Of a stretch of 64,000 nt of DNA, positions 11,201 to 23,900 are shown in pieces. The stretch covers positions 191,717-255,716 of the forward strand of contig JACAXG010000121.1 in assembly GCA_018881555.1 (NCBI GenBank), given 5' to 3'. Made by a program: the position numbers and the translations under genes. Every line of letters begins with the position of its first letter. The first letter of the stretch is position 1. The notes under the pieces were generated by a model. It saw nothing but the letters and a program-made list of their open reading frames with translations, ran no database searches and was not told the DNA's origin. Source of the DNA: Amblyornis subalaris (lineage: Eukaryota > Chordata > Aves > Passeriformes > Ptilonorhynchidae).

Positions 11201-14200
11201 CCGAGAAAACCCCAAACCCAGCCTCACAGCACTGGGCAGTAGCAGCTGTAAAATGCAAACTAAATTGTATTGCTTACGCAGATCGAGGACAGAAATAGTT
11301 TTGAAAATATGACGATTTGTAGTGGCATAAACCTTNTCCTCATCTTTCCAGATGTTTTTGGTCTGGTGATCTCTCTAAATTTTAAAAGGAGTCAAAGTAC
11401 CATGGGAGTTACAGGGTTTTTGCTGGGGTAGTCTGACAGTGTAGCATGAAATATTTATTCTCTGTCCTAAACTTGCTCATTTCCAAATAGTCTATACAAA
11501 ATAATAGATGATACAGCAAAGGTAGTCTGGGTGCTTGTTTTTCTCGGTTTTTTTGTAATGTAATAAAGTGACAAGACACTTAAAATGATTTTTTAAGTAA
11601 TGTTCCTACAGGTGTCTAATATCTTGTTTAATTACTATATGCCCAGCAGGTAATTAAACAAGATATTAGACAGCTGTAGGAACACTCACAACTTCCAGAG
11701 AGGCTTTAAAGGAGAAAACTTCTACATCTGTGCTTNAGGACAAGTGAGACTCATTGACAGACAGGCCCATTACAGCTCCCCTGGTTTACTCCATGTTCTC
11801 TTAACTCTTCCTCTGAATCTTTAACCAGAGAACCTGGGAGAGAGTTTTGCTTCCTGCATTTTCCACTTCCCCCATTTATTTCCTTCCACCTATTTATTTA
11901 AAAAACACAAGAACNAGACAATTATTTGCTAAAACTGGATCAGATATTTAACCTGCTGGTATCAGCCCAGGGAAGTTTTGCTCACTCAAGTTTTGCAAGT
12001 GCAGCCTTGGGACAGAATTTCCTAAAGCATGGCTTTCCATGCCGTCCCTGGTAGGAGTTTGCACCCCTGCAAGGAGCACAGCTCGTCTAAAGTGATCTGC
12101 AGCCCCAAAGGTATGGAAAATAAAGTAGAGATGTACAGGGATGAACACAGTGAACTAGGCAAAAATGCCTGGGCGATGCTGCCAGCGGAGTTTCTGCTTG
12201 GCTTTCTTGGGAAAAATGCCCTAATGCCGCATTATGGGTCTGGATTCGGGGTCAGTGAACAAGAAGCTCCAAATTTTGCTGTTACCATTAAAATAGATCG
12301 AGAGCTGCAGCAGTTCCCACGTGCTGAGGCTGTGGTGTTCAGCTCGGTCAGTAGANGTCAGTGACACACACGCAAAAACACACACGGACAAATCCCGAAA
12401 CCAGAATCCCTCCAGAAAAAACGGCACCACTTCTNTTTTTCACCCTGGTGTCAAGATGCAGCGGGTAGAAAAGGGGAGAAGTGAGTGTACTTCAGAGGGA
12501 AAACGTTCCTGAGAAACACTGGAGATTCCTGTGTCCCACACATGAGGAAACAGCAAGATTGGGCAGTGACAGATTCAGGACTGACATCTGTAATTTCAGT
12601 CTGAATTCTGGACAGCTTTCATTCTTTCTTTGGGGAAACAAGCATTCTCACCTTCCNTTTTCAGACTAGTGCCCCCTCCACAGCTAGACAGTTAAAAAGT
12701 ACATAATGTTTAAATTGATAGGCTAATCCTAAACCTCTCTCTACTGAAGACTAATTAAGGAGTGACTCATTACACTTCAGCCCNGTTTGTAGTAGAGTTT
12801 ATTAATAGTATGGTTTATTTTGCAGCATGGTAAATCAAGACAGCCAAAACTNAACATCTCAGTCAAGAATAAATTCAACGTGGCATTGTAAGCCTCCAGA
12901 ACCTCCATAGCTTCACAGCTTGCTGAATTGCTACACAGAGCTGCAAAACTTTCCAAAAATCAGTAGGCCAGCCCAGAAAGTCTTAGAATAATCATTTGGC
13001 ATTCCCTTTGGTGCCTGGGAGAGACCCAGGCTCAAGATTGGTCAAAGGTTTCCAGCAATGAAAATAATAAAGGGGAACTCATGCATTAGGGATAAAATTC
13101 TAATGCATATAGACCAAAGAAGGAATTATTAGAAGGTGTTGGGGATTGCTAATTTGGCCAATGCAAAGGAAGTTTGTCAGATAAACACTATTTAAACTAT
13201 CTTTGACCTAAAACTCAATTGTAGGTCCCACCCCAAGCTTAGTTGGGTACAGGAATGCTACACCTCTAACCACAATTTCCTCATGCAATATTCACAGCAG
13301 AGGCAGAGNTTAAAAGCAGTTTAGATGCTGCGAATGCCCTGGTGTGGCCATACAGGTTTAGCAGGGCTGTCTGAAGGTGGCCAGCTGAGTACAGCACCTC
13401 TAACACCTCAAATGAGGGCACTTGAAANGTTTGCAGGCAGGTTAATTCTCTCCTGACACAAAGCTTCATACACCTGCCCTGAACGATCCAGACCTGGGCC
13501 AGGTTTGCATTCCTTTTGAAATATTTGGGGAATGACTGCTTTTTTTCCCTAAAAACACCAGCATTCACACACAACTACAGCTGAATAAAGCAGGGGAACT
13601 TAGCATTGCTTGGTTATTANTTCTCACCTGCTTTTGTTGCTCATGGCCCCCTTAGGCAAAGAGACTAAGAGGGGAAATGCTCCTGATAATACCAGGAACA
13701 CAAACCCCAAAGAAAGAGTTCTTAACATTCATTTAGCCCAGCAACTGTTGTTGATACCCTGATACCGGAAAACTTTCCTTTTTTTTTTTTTCCCCAAGTA
13801 ATTNAGTAAAAGAGAGTAGCACTCCCTGCAGGCCTAGTGTGCAAAGTGGTGCTTCCCAGAGCATTTCTGATATCAGCATTAAAATGTACACCAGGCTTGC
13901 CATAATATGCAGGGGATCACTATTGATTCCTTTGCACAACTTTTGTGTTGAATATTTCCAAGCTCTCAGCACACAAATCAACCCAAAAGTTGATGCAAAC
14001 CTGCCATGTCAATGCCATACCTGTTTTTTGTTCCATCTTTGTCTTTCACACATGGTTCACTCTTTTCCCCAAATTCCTCAACAGCCTGAGTTCCCCTCAG
14101 AGGAAGAGCATGTGCTCGTGGATTGGGACCACGGGAGAGGTTGGCATCAGAGGGAAAGCATGATTATGGATTGGCACNGTGCAGACCTGAGAGGCCTGGC

Positions 14201-16541
14201 TTGGAGCAAAAGGTACTTCAAAGCCCTGGAGCTCAGCAGGGAACATGTGACAGGCAGAGCACGAAGCCACTTTGCTGGCAGCTGCCTGTGAACATCTCCA
14301 TTAGCCCTTCCTGCCCCGGCCTTATCCCTAGGGGACTGCTCCACAAATGAATTGCCTGTCCAATTATTTTTTTCTAAAACCCTGGCCCACCTGGGAACAC
14401 TAAAGGAAGCTCAGATTGGCTTAGAGCCCATGCANCTTCCAAACTTTTTTCAATATGCAAACCAGGACAGGGAGTCAGTGAAAGTATTGAATTTTCCAAG
14501 AATTAGCNGACAAAACAACCTTCCCGTGCTTGCTTTTCTTAGTTGTTGGTACACCCACATACCAGGTGTAGTGCCACAGATCCCAGCTTGGAAACAATTT
14601 TCCTGAAGGCAATCGTTGCCAAACATTTCAAAAATAGTAAAAAAGAGAGGTGACTTCGANGACACGTCAATCAAGGAAGCCTCTTACTAATCTGAGGCAG
14701 TTGGAAAATGACTCATTCTTACACATAAGAACACGTATTTCTCATATTCCCTTTATCTTTTATAGTAAATGTAGATATTAGTCAGGTAAACCNAGTCTTT
14801 TTCAGCCTCCTCTTGCATCCTGACCTGGTTTTCAGACTCTGCAGTGTCAGAAAGCAGCACCCCACGGGCTGACTGAGCACAGGCCCTACAGGAATCCTTG
14901 CTGCCAGCTTTCATTTGTCTTCTTCTGCACCTCATTTGGAAACACCTTGGAAATGCTTCCTTCAGAAGAGAGAAAACAAACCTGTTAAAGTGAGAAGGGA
15001 ATATACAAGGATGGAGAGTAAGGAAGTGCATTTGGAATGCTCCCGCTGCAGGCTCTCTGCAGAGCTGTGCTGTCACTGCTCAGCCCACTCTCCTGCCTAT
15101 TTTTAACAACCAGCCTCCCCAAAACCTCCTTTCTAACTATAGCACAGACCAATAAGGTGAAGCACTTAGGAGTCAAAATTTATACCCTTGCNTTTTTTTT
15201 TTTNCCCCTAATCAATTGTTTTATGGGAATTTTTCCTTTTTTTTTTAGGGGGATTTCTTCTCGTGGCACCCACATTTAAGCAGCAGNCTCACAGAACTGC
15301 AGCCAGCTGAGTCATCCTGGAGGATGCTCAGGCTTGGTATGAAAAAAGGGTTTGTTTTTAAAGGAAATAGGGATATGGAGTGTTTTCAGTAGGGTTACAG
15401 AGCAACTGGTATCTGAGTAGGGAAGGTGCTGTAAGTCAGGATAAAACAATCCAGCAGGATTTTTTATTTTCAGTCTTCTCAGTAGCACTCACTTCATTGT
15501 NCGTGCCAACTTCCAGACCAGCTTTCAGCCCATTAGCTTTCTCATCTGATCCCTTCCTTATCTATTGCCATCACCTGAAATCTTAACAAAACAAATCCTC
15601 TAAAAGAATGTAAATTATATGTCTTACTCCCTTTTGATACTCATCTTAAAAGCTTTAAAAACAGATTTTTTTTCCTTTTTTCTTTTCTTTTTGTTAGCTG
15701 AAAATTGCCCAAGCTTTCCTGCCACAAAAATAAACCATAACAGATGTCTCANCACCCACATGGAGCGATGAGAACATCACATCCAGGCACATTCCAGAGG
15801 CTTGGTGGAGGCTGGGAGCTGAGCAAAGGTTTGGGGCTCTTTTTATTGGCGGGTGTTTGACTTCAGGCAAAATGAGGCAAGACCCCCCAGCTCTTGCAGA
15901 AACAGCTGCTCCTTTGTGGTGCCTCTGTTTGGGGACACAGCAGATGTGAGCAGACCCAACCCACACAAATTCAGCACAGCAGAGAAAACCAGGCTTCTCC
16001 TACTCTGTGCGGGGCAGCTAATTTTTTTTTTTCCAGTTTGTGTCATTGCTTATCTTGCAATAGGGGATGTGAAGTGGCTCAGGAGGTGCTGTGAGGCACA
16101 AGTAATGTGTGTTTGTAAAGCACTCCAGGGCACTTGACTGGAAGCAGGTAGGAAAGTGTCACCCCTGGCTACCAGCTGGGTTAGGATCTACACAGCAGCC
16201 TGGCTCTGGAAGAAGCAATAATTTCTGTAGGATGACATGCCAGGAGTCATTTATGACATCTCAGGGCTCCTATCTCTGTAAGGCACGTGCCTTCTTTGGG
16301 GTGGCCACCTGATACCTTCCCTCATGAAGGCTTCATCAGGTGTAACAGACCTGAAGGAGAGAAAAACCTTCCACTCTGAAAACATGAGAAGTGGCTGCTC
16401 TGATGGCTCAGCTGGCCTGAAATGGATCTAAAATATCCCTACTATTATTTCCATGTGTGCTCAGAGCACCTACAAGCCCCACAGAGATCAGGAACCATCT
16501 GCAGGCAGAACAAAGGCAGTGGTGGCCCAGGCAGATTGTAA
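11201..16541. other. Intergenic DNA around the hairpin, no gene seen
   Basis: Apart from the inverted repeat at 11601-11684 this is ordinary non-coding DNA with short poly-T and poly-A runs (for example T12 at about 13779-13790). Open frames reach 150 codons at most, contain ambiguous bases, and show no domain or family signal. Confidence 0.5.
11601..11684. repeat. Near-perfect 35-bp inverted repeat (84-nt hairpin)
   Basis: The left arm 11601-11635 begins tgttcctacagg and ends tttaattac. The right arm 11650-11684 is its reverse complement at 34 of 35 positions, the single exception being a G opposite G. The 14-nt loop is tatatgcccagcag. Pairing stops exactly at the outer ends. It matches no repeat that I recognise. 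It could be a small foldback element, a microRNA-like precursor or a recent snapback duplication. Confidence 0.9.
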
Positions 16542-16640
16542 GAGAATCATAGGAATTCTAAGGTTGGAAAANACCTCTAAAATCATGGAGTCCAACCATT
16601 AATCATGTTGACCACTCCACCATGTCCCCAAGTGGCACAG
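16542..16640 (-). mobile_element. CR1 LINE 3' end, antisense
   Basis: The inverted 3' end is clear: agaatcataggaattctaag, gttggaaaa-acctctaaaa and tcatggagtccaaccatta, then a short stretch with accactccaccatgtcccca. The copy is about 100 bp. Confidence 0.85.
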
Positions 16641-17164
16641 ACAGCAGGCAACAGATGAGGCAGGTTGAATGGAAAACAGAAGGAAACNAGGAGACAGGAT
16701 CAGACAGTACAAGCTATGTCACCCTGTGGCCTTAAACACATTCCAAGCTTTTGCTGGCATCCCTGCAAGAAAGTGCTGCTGAGGTCCGATAAGATAAGGG
16801 AATGGGAAGTGGGAATGACAGGTTTCTCTGGATGCTCCTGAGTGGCATCTTGCCTGGAGGCTGGGGGGCAAAACACACGACTGCTGCTCAGGGGGAAGGA
16901 AAATACAGATAGTTACACAGTCTTGGGCCAGCAGAGGGGAAACGAGAGAAAAGCTACAGGAGACAGCAAAAATACAAGGCAGACACTCGTTGGATGAACC
17001 TGGGAAACCTTTTAAGCCGAGTTTCAAAAAAATTAGGGGAAAAAAAATATACTTTTCTCCCCAGTTTCTGCTGTGCCCAGGCAAACAGCCCTTTGCTGTA
17101 TGGTCCCTATAAAGGAACTGTATCAAATAAATATTTGACTCTCTCANCTGTTTCTCCCTCAAAA
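16641..17164. other. Intergenic DNA, nothing recognised
   Basis: This is non-coding sequence between two short CR1 pieces. A 170-codon open stretch on the minus strand has an ambiguous base and no family signal. Confidence 0.45.
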
Positions 17165-17214
17165 GGGGACAGTGGGTCCCTTCCAACCCAGAATATTCTG
17201 TGTTTTTGTGATTC
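17165..17214 (+). mobile_element. Very short CR1 3' terminus, sense
   Basis: Only the terminal part remains: gggtcccttccaacccagaa, followed by the ttctgtg/ttgtgattc microsatellite-like end. It is about 50 bp long. Confidence 0.6.
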
Positions 17215-20166
17215 AGCTTGAGGCTGCTCAATACTGGATGCCTCCCAGTATGCTCNGGTGGAGGCAGGGAGCACAGGGGATGCTCTTCAACACCAGCCAG
17301 GTAGAGGTGATACCATTAACCTTTCCTTAGATGTTTGGCACTTTCTGTGATGACTAAATAAATAAATAAAACCCCCAAAATGAGTTTTCTGCTTTCTCCC
17401 TCTTTGTATGAGCTTGGGCAATTTTGGAAGCAGATGCAAAATTAAGTTTGCTTAAATTTTGAGTGAAAACTCATCTTTCTGCCCTGCTGAGTACAACAGG
17501 AACCCCTGAGAACAGCAGCATCTCATTTAGTCTTTCTTCATATGACAAAATGATGATAAAACCCAGTAGGACTGAGATGAGTTCCTGTGTCAGACTAAAT
17601 CACAGCAGAGGTGAGCCAATGGGCTGCATTTCTGTGCATCCCCTGTTTTCTGTGCTCTTTAAACTTGTTTGTGTGTAAACACTTCACAAACACACACACA
17701 CNCACATATATATGTGGGTGGTTGGGGAAGTAAACTCTTGCAATGTCACAAAATAGCCTTTTTGTGTAATTATATAAAACCACTCGCTGTTTGGTAGGTT
17801 GGTTTCGTAACAGACCAGTGCATCTGTGGTGGGTTAGAACATGCCAATTAAGAAGACAAAGAAACACAATTCTGCTTCATAAATTGACTAATTACCANGA
17901 AAGCTTTGCAACTTGGAAAGTCTGAACTGTTCTGCCACAGACAGGACGTAAGAAAAGCAATGTTCCAGTTTAAATTGAAGCTTCCCGTGACCCAGGCAGG
18001 AAAAACATCTATATNAACTCTGCTTTGAGTTTGGTACAAATGCCAGCTACGTATTTACCAAAATATTTAAAGTAGTGAGCACATATGTTACGTCATGAGT
18101 TGAAATGAAATTTGGGACATGCTGTGCCCCCCAGNATTTCAGAGGAAAAGAGAGAGGAGAGAGGGAAAGGGATCAGTCCCCAGGACTGCTATGAGGGCAC
18201 TCACTGGATCTGGGAAGGAGGAAGCAAGACTAGAGTGCCTGCTCCAAAACACATTTATTTTATAAGTTCACCAACAAAACGTTTGGCATGTTCAAATTCC
18301 ACAGCTTACTCCACAAACTGAAGATACCCTGGCACTGCGGGAAATCCCCTCCTATGTACCCTGAGCTCCTTGAGGACCAAGAACAAACTTCTGGATCATT
18401 TATTTTGTCTTAAATTTTGTCTGAACATGAGGAGGATGCAGGTCCCAGCTTGACATGCGGGAAAGAGCCACTGCAAGGTGTCTCTGCCAGCCTGGGATNT
18501 ACCCAGGGCTATGGCAAACAGCAACAGCAAAATCAATCACTCCCTTACAGGAACAGCAGCTATTTCCACCACTGTGACCCAGGATGAAAGTTTGGGTGGG
18601 TTTCTCCATTCTTATTCTGACATGAAAAAACATCAGTAAGTCTTTATCTCTTAATTTTTAACTGTTGAGCCACTATTTGCCCTCCAGCTTGCCTTCTTTA
18701 GAGCACAGTAGGATCANTTGCTTTCCCTGAACTTTAAGTGAGATTATTTTCCCATACAGTCATACAATCCCATGGACTTTTAGAAAAATTATATCTACCT
18801 ATCCATCTCTATGCACATCCTGAAGCTTGTATTGGCATTATTTGCATTTGGAGTACCTGGCTCTTTGCCATGTGAGGACAAAGCTTTGTGGATCTCATCA
18901 TTAATTTCACTCCAAACACAATTCCTCCTTTGTTGGTCACAGAATTGAATAACCACAGCTCCACAGAGTTCAGCACATCCTTTATTTTCATTTTCAGAGC
19001 AGANTCTGTTCACAAATGAGATCTTGGCTCTTACAATCAGTTCACCAAAAGCTTAAATGCAGTCTGTGCCACAGGGAAAATAGTGGGAAAGACTGGAGAC
19101 CTCTGCTCAGGTTATATCTGGACACCAGCTGTCAGGTCTCATCATCCTTGGGGTAGCAGCGTGCATTTTCCATCACAAATGCCATTAGGAGCATCAGAAC
19201 AGAGCCTTTGATAACAAACCAAACAGCAACAGCCCACGAGCCACAAAACAGCTCNAGAGAAAACTCTATGAGAGAGAGAGTTATCCAGAAAAGCACCTGA
19301 TTAAGGGCTAAAAGTGGAACTTTCTGCTGGTTCCTTGCTGGTGCAGATTATCAAGGTACATCAAAGATTAAGAAGACAAGTAGTTATTGAGGGCAAAACC
19401 ACAGATCTGTGCCCACACAACTAAGGTGTGAATGAGGAGCACAGGCAAAGGAGAGAGAAGCTCATGCACGGCACAAATCACAGCTCAGATGGGATGAGCT
19501 GCTGCCAACATCCTTGTAGGGACACATCCCTTGTGCCTGCATCTCCAGCCCAGCTGTGAACTTCCCGTAAGGCCCTGGGTGATGTGTTTTAGTCAGAGAT
19601 ACCACTCAAAGTCGTTGCAGTCACACCTGTAAAGAGGTGCTGCAGCCCTCCATGCACCTCACAAACTCAGCTAAGAGCTGCTCCCCAATTTGAGTTATTT
19701 GGAGTGATGTTTCTACAAGGAAATCCTGCCAGAGCAACGTATGATGTATCAGATGGTGATGATAAAGGGAGACAAAATCAGTGTAAACCAAATGGTTAAA
19801 AAAAAAGTTCCTCTTGTCAACTTTTATAATTCTTACCACTTGCCCCATTGTACTTTTGCTGGTGTGGGAAACACTGTGCTGGCAATTTGATAATTATTCT
19901 TGGTGCCAATCTCTTCTGGAGCTGATTCCATAGCTTGTAGCTGGAGCTAAAGCAGTTTATGGAAGGAAAAATGCTTTGCTGAGCAATGTTAAAACTCCTG
20001 CAGAACTGATGATGGTCACATGCTAAATGGTTCTTACCGAGCCAGAAAGGCCAAGATTGCACCTGCCCTGCTCCAGCAGCTCCCAGGAGGAGAGGAAGGA
20101 ATCCTCACATCAGCCAGGAGCAGCCCACAGCCGACACATCTCCTGTATCTGCCTGGAAAGCACTGA
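17215..20166. other. Intergenic DNA, nothing recognised
   Basis: A short (CA)n run lies at about 17691-17706 and (AAAT)n near 17356-17370. There is no gene, and no repeat family that I can name. Confidence 0.5.
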
Positions 20167-20750
20167 TAAGGAGTCCTGGTTTTGGCTGGGATAGAGTTAA
20201 TTTTCTTCTTAGTAGCTGGTACCGGGCTGTGTTTTGGATTCAGGCTGAGAACAATGCTGATAACACCCTGGTGTTTTAGCTGCTGCTGAGCAGTGCTTGC
20301 TCCAAATCAAGGACTTCTCAGTTTCCCAGGCTCTGTTAGCAACCAGATGGACAAAAAGCTGGGAGAGACACAGTCAGAACAGCTGGCCCGAGCTGGCCAA
20401 AGGGATATTCCATACCACAGAACACGGTGCTCAGTGTATAAACTGGGGGCAGCNGGCTGGGAGCTGCCCCTCCCTGCTCAGGAACAGGCTGGGCACTGGC
20501 GGGGAGCAATTGTACTCTGCACCCCTTGTTTTTCTTGGGTTTGATTCCACTCTCTTACTATCTCCCTTTTTCATTGGCGTTAATATAATTGTTATATTTT
20601 ACTTTATCCCGGTTACTAAACTGCTCTTGTGTCCGTGCACAGGTTTTNCCTTTTGTCCCCAATTCTCCTCCTCATCGCATGGTTGGGGAGGAATGAGGGA
20701 GCAGCTGCATGGTTATGAGTTGCCATCTGAGGTTAAACCATGACATAAGG
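20167..20750 (+). mobile_element. Solo LTR of an avian endogenous retrovirus with 5-bp target duplication
   Basis: The body 20172-20745 (574 bp) begins agtcctggttttggctggga, a one-base change from the usual TG start, and ends aaaccatgaca. The same 5 bp, taagg, flank it at 20167-20171 and 20746-20750, as expected for a retroviral insertion that later recombined to a solo LTR. A TATA box lies at 20437-20442. There is no gag, pol or env sequence beside it. This LTR type (gggatagagttaattttctt, gggatattccataccacag) is common in bird genomes and looks ERVL-like, but the family name needs a library search. Confidence 0.88.
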
Positions 20751-20831
20751 AAATACACAGCACCCTGGCAGAAAGCCTGGGCTGGGTTGGCTGTGACAGG
20801 CCACTGGAATTACTTCCTTGCAATTTATCCC

Positions 20832-20943
20832 GTCCAGACCAACACGTCACGGAGGAGGAAATGCACAGAGAAGCTTCCAAGGACAAGGTCCAGACCAACA
20901 CGTCACGGAGGAGGAAATGCACAGAGAAGCTTCCAAGGACAAG
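20832..20943 (+). repeat. Exact tandem duplication, 2 x 56 bp
   Basis: The unit at 20832-20887, beginning gtccagaccaacacgtcacg and ending caaggacaag, is repeated without a change at 20888-20943. Identity with no substitutions suggests a recent event or an assembly artefact. It lies 81 bp right of the solo LTR target site. Confidence 0.92.
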
Positions 20944-23900
20944 GTCACCGTACTTGCCAGTAGAAACAGGAACAACACTCCCTTCTGTCCCAACACCATA
21001 ATTATTCTGATTAATTTTATTGTATGAATGTCATTAGGACACTGCTGGGAAAAAAAAAATCATAGCAATTAAAAGACAGCGACTACTGGAATATAGAGTG
21101 GAGATGATATGGAACCAAATCCTCAGAAAAATACAAGGAAATTACAAGTTTAGTGAGTGAAACAGGAGCCTGGNCAGAACTGATCACACTTCTGAGACCA
21201 GCATCAACACGAAAGAAAAATCTGCAAGAAGGGAAATTTGAGACGAATGACCCACGTGGTGCAGTTTAAAGGGTAATAAATGCATATAAGGAAACCAGAA
21301 GAAGAGTTTCCACCATTTGTTCAGTTTTTGTTTTTTGTTTTTTCCTTAGGTCATCTGGGGTACTTCAAAGACTGTTCATATGAGTGCAGAAAATAGCAGA
21401 GAGGCAGCCACTCACGGAGAATGAAGAAGTTGCTGGCAGCAGCAAACACCATTTTAATGAATGCAAAGCATCCACGAGCTTGGAAAGCCCTTAAATGTAA
21501 ACTACCTTAAATTACCAACAGATAAGTAGCAAGAGGAAAAATGCTCTCTGCGCTCTGGAGTGTTCAGTCCTCTCCTTCCACCCCTCCTTCAGGTAATTAA
21601 ACCNAAATTGACTGATTGCTCTTTCTTCTGTTAAGAAACTGGGAGTAAAGGAGGAGGCAAGGTAGGGCATAACCCTTCGAGTTAANGGAAAATAAACCTG
21701 GGGAGGTAATTCTGTGCCACGTTGCTAACCCTGGGATTTGAGGTCTTACAGCATATGCTGTCAGATATAGTCACCTTTGTCCTGCAAGAAGAGGCCCCTA
21801 AATGTACCAGGTGTCCCAGCAGTCTTCCCACTCAGCAGCAGCTCCAGGTGACAACCCCCAAACCCGCCCGTGGTTTCTTCCCTTGGTATCAGTCCAAGTG
21901 AAGGTGGGCTGCAGCTGTCACCAGAATTTTCTTGGCTGCCTGGGGCAGAGGGAAGGCTCAAGGGAGACAAGAGTTGGAGCCAAAGATTGCTGGACTAGCC
22001 AGTCACCCTCTCCTATCTGTACTTTAGCTAATATTCAAGCCCTGCATAAACAAAGCCGTGCTCCTGGTACGGGTTTTTATTTGCTGAGGGAATCGTTAGC
22101 GAGTGCCTGTCTTTCCAAGGCCTCTCTTGCCTCTACGGCAGCTTTTGGATTGTGAGATGGAGATGTGTTTGTGCATCTCACCTCATAAAATGCCTCCCAC
22201 ACCCACCCCTTGGGTGGTCCAGGGGAGTAAACAGCTCCCTGGTTAGTGGGGCTTTAATTATCAGTTTCTGAAGGGCAAAGAAATCTTCCATCAGGAGATA
22301 AGAGAGGATTTGATAAACAGCCCGTTATTCTTTCTTCTAACCTTTGCAGGAGGACATGCAGAATGATGCCAGGATTCTGCTTGGTGCCTTGATAGGAAAA
22401 CAGTCTGGTGTCGTAGGGGCTTCATTCCCTGCTGCGCTCCCTATTGCTCTGCTAATTCCCTTTTCGATTCAAAAGGCAGGAAAGGGAGCTTCACCATCAG
22501 TGTTTTACGGAAGAGCTGGCGTTTGCAGACATTAATGCAAGCCATGACCNACTATTGAACTGCTTTGTTTGTGTGGCATCAGACAGCTAATATGAGATAG
22601 AACTTTATTTTCTTTAAAATCCACATCGTTTCACACGTGCATAAAACATGATTGAAATTCGAGTTTACAATTAACACATTCTCAAATGACTTGCCTCTTT
22701 CTTTCCTTCTTCTAAAGCCTGGCCTACCTCCTGGTGCTGCTCTCCAACAGTCCTCTTCCCCACTCCACAATCTGAATTTCTTTACCAGTTCCTTAAACGG
22801 AAATTTCCATTCTCTGTTTTCTTGCCTTTGTACGTGGAATCCAGCACCTAAACACGCTTTGTCTTAACTAAGGTACAAAATTTCCCCTGTAATGGGATAT
22901 TTTGCAACTTGCAAAGGCTTCCTGGAATACTAAGTTAAACACAGAGACACGTTTGTCACCCTCTTATAGCATACAGACTGCTTAAAGTGACATCATGCTT
23001 TACAGCAGTCAGTTAATACACGGGGCAGGGGGCTTCAGTCAGGATGTCCTGTGGATTTTCTCCCAACTCAAGAGTTTCTTTTACTTCCACCCAACAAATG
23101 TTAAGTATTAAAACCCCCAGAGCAACGACTTAGGCCACATCTCACTGCCTGCACTAGAACAAAGGTTTCTGTGTGGTCTATAATCAAAGNAAGCTACAAC
23201 CTCTGTCAAATAGTTATGGTCACAAGGAGGAATTTCAGGAGGATTTTCTAGGATGTATTAAAAACTATTTACTTATGATGGCACAATTAGAAAGCTGCAG
23301 CAATAGGAATCAAAATAGCACACTATGAGCACAAATGATCTCTAAGAAACTTCAGCAAGAGGCAGTCTAGACGTGTTCGTGCTGCAGGCAAGGACTGCCT
23401 TAACTATTTACTTCCCACACTGGTTCTCAAACCATCCCATCGCACCTTCCCGTTTGGAGAATGGGAATGGTATGCTAATCCACGCCTTTGATTANAAACT
23501 AATTCTCTACTGTCTGTCTAGAATGCAAATATTCCAGGAACTTAGTCTAGAATCTGATNAAATCAATATACATGACTTTAGTGGTAATTTCTCGAGGTCT
23601 TGGTGTAAAGGACAACGAAGTGTGAATAAGGATGAGAGAGTTCAATTTTAAATGAANGCCATAGAAATTCTTCATTAAGAATAAAGAAAAAGAGCAAATG
23701 AGACAAAACAGGATGTGTGGGAGGGACCCCAGGGTGCAGCAGGGAAACGACTCCTCTCCTGAGCAGCAAAGAAAATCCTGGGTGATGACCTGACCAAAAC
23801 CCCCACCCCATCTCCCTGTGCCATCAGTGGGAAGGAGGAAGGGGTTGGGGGGAGATAAGGGTGGTTTTAAGGACTTACTTTACTTCTCATTCTCCTACTC

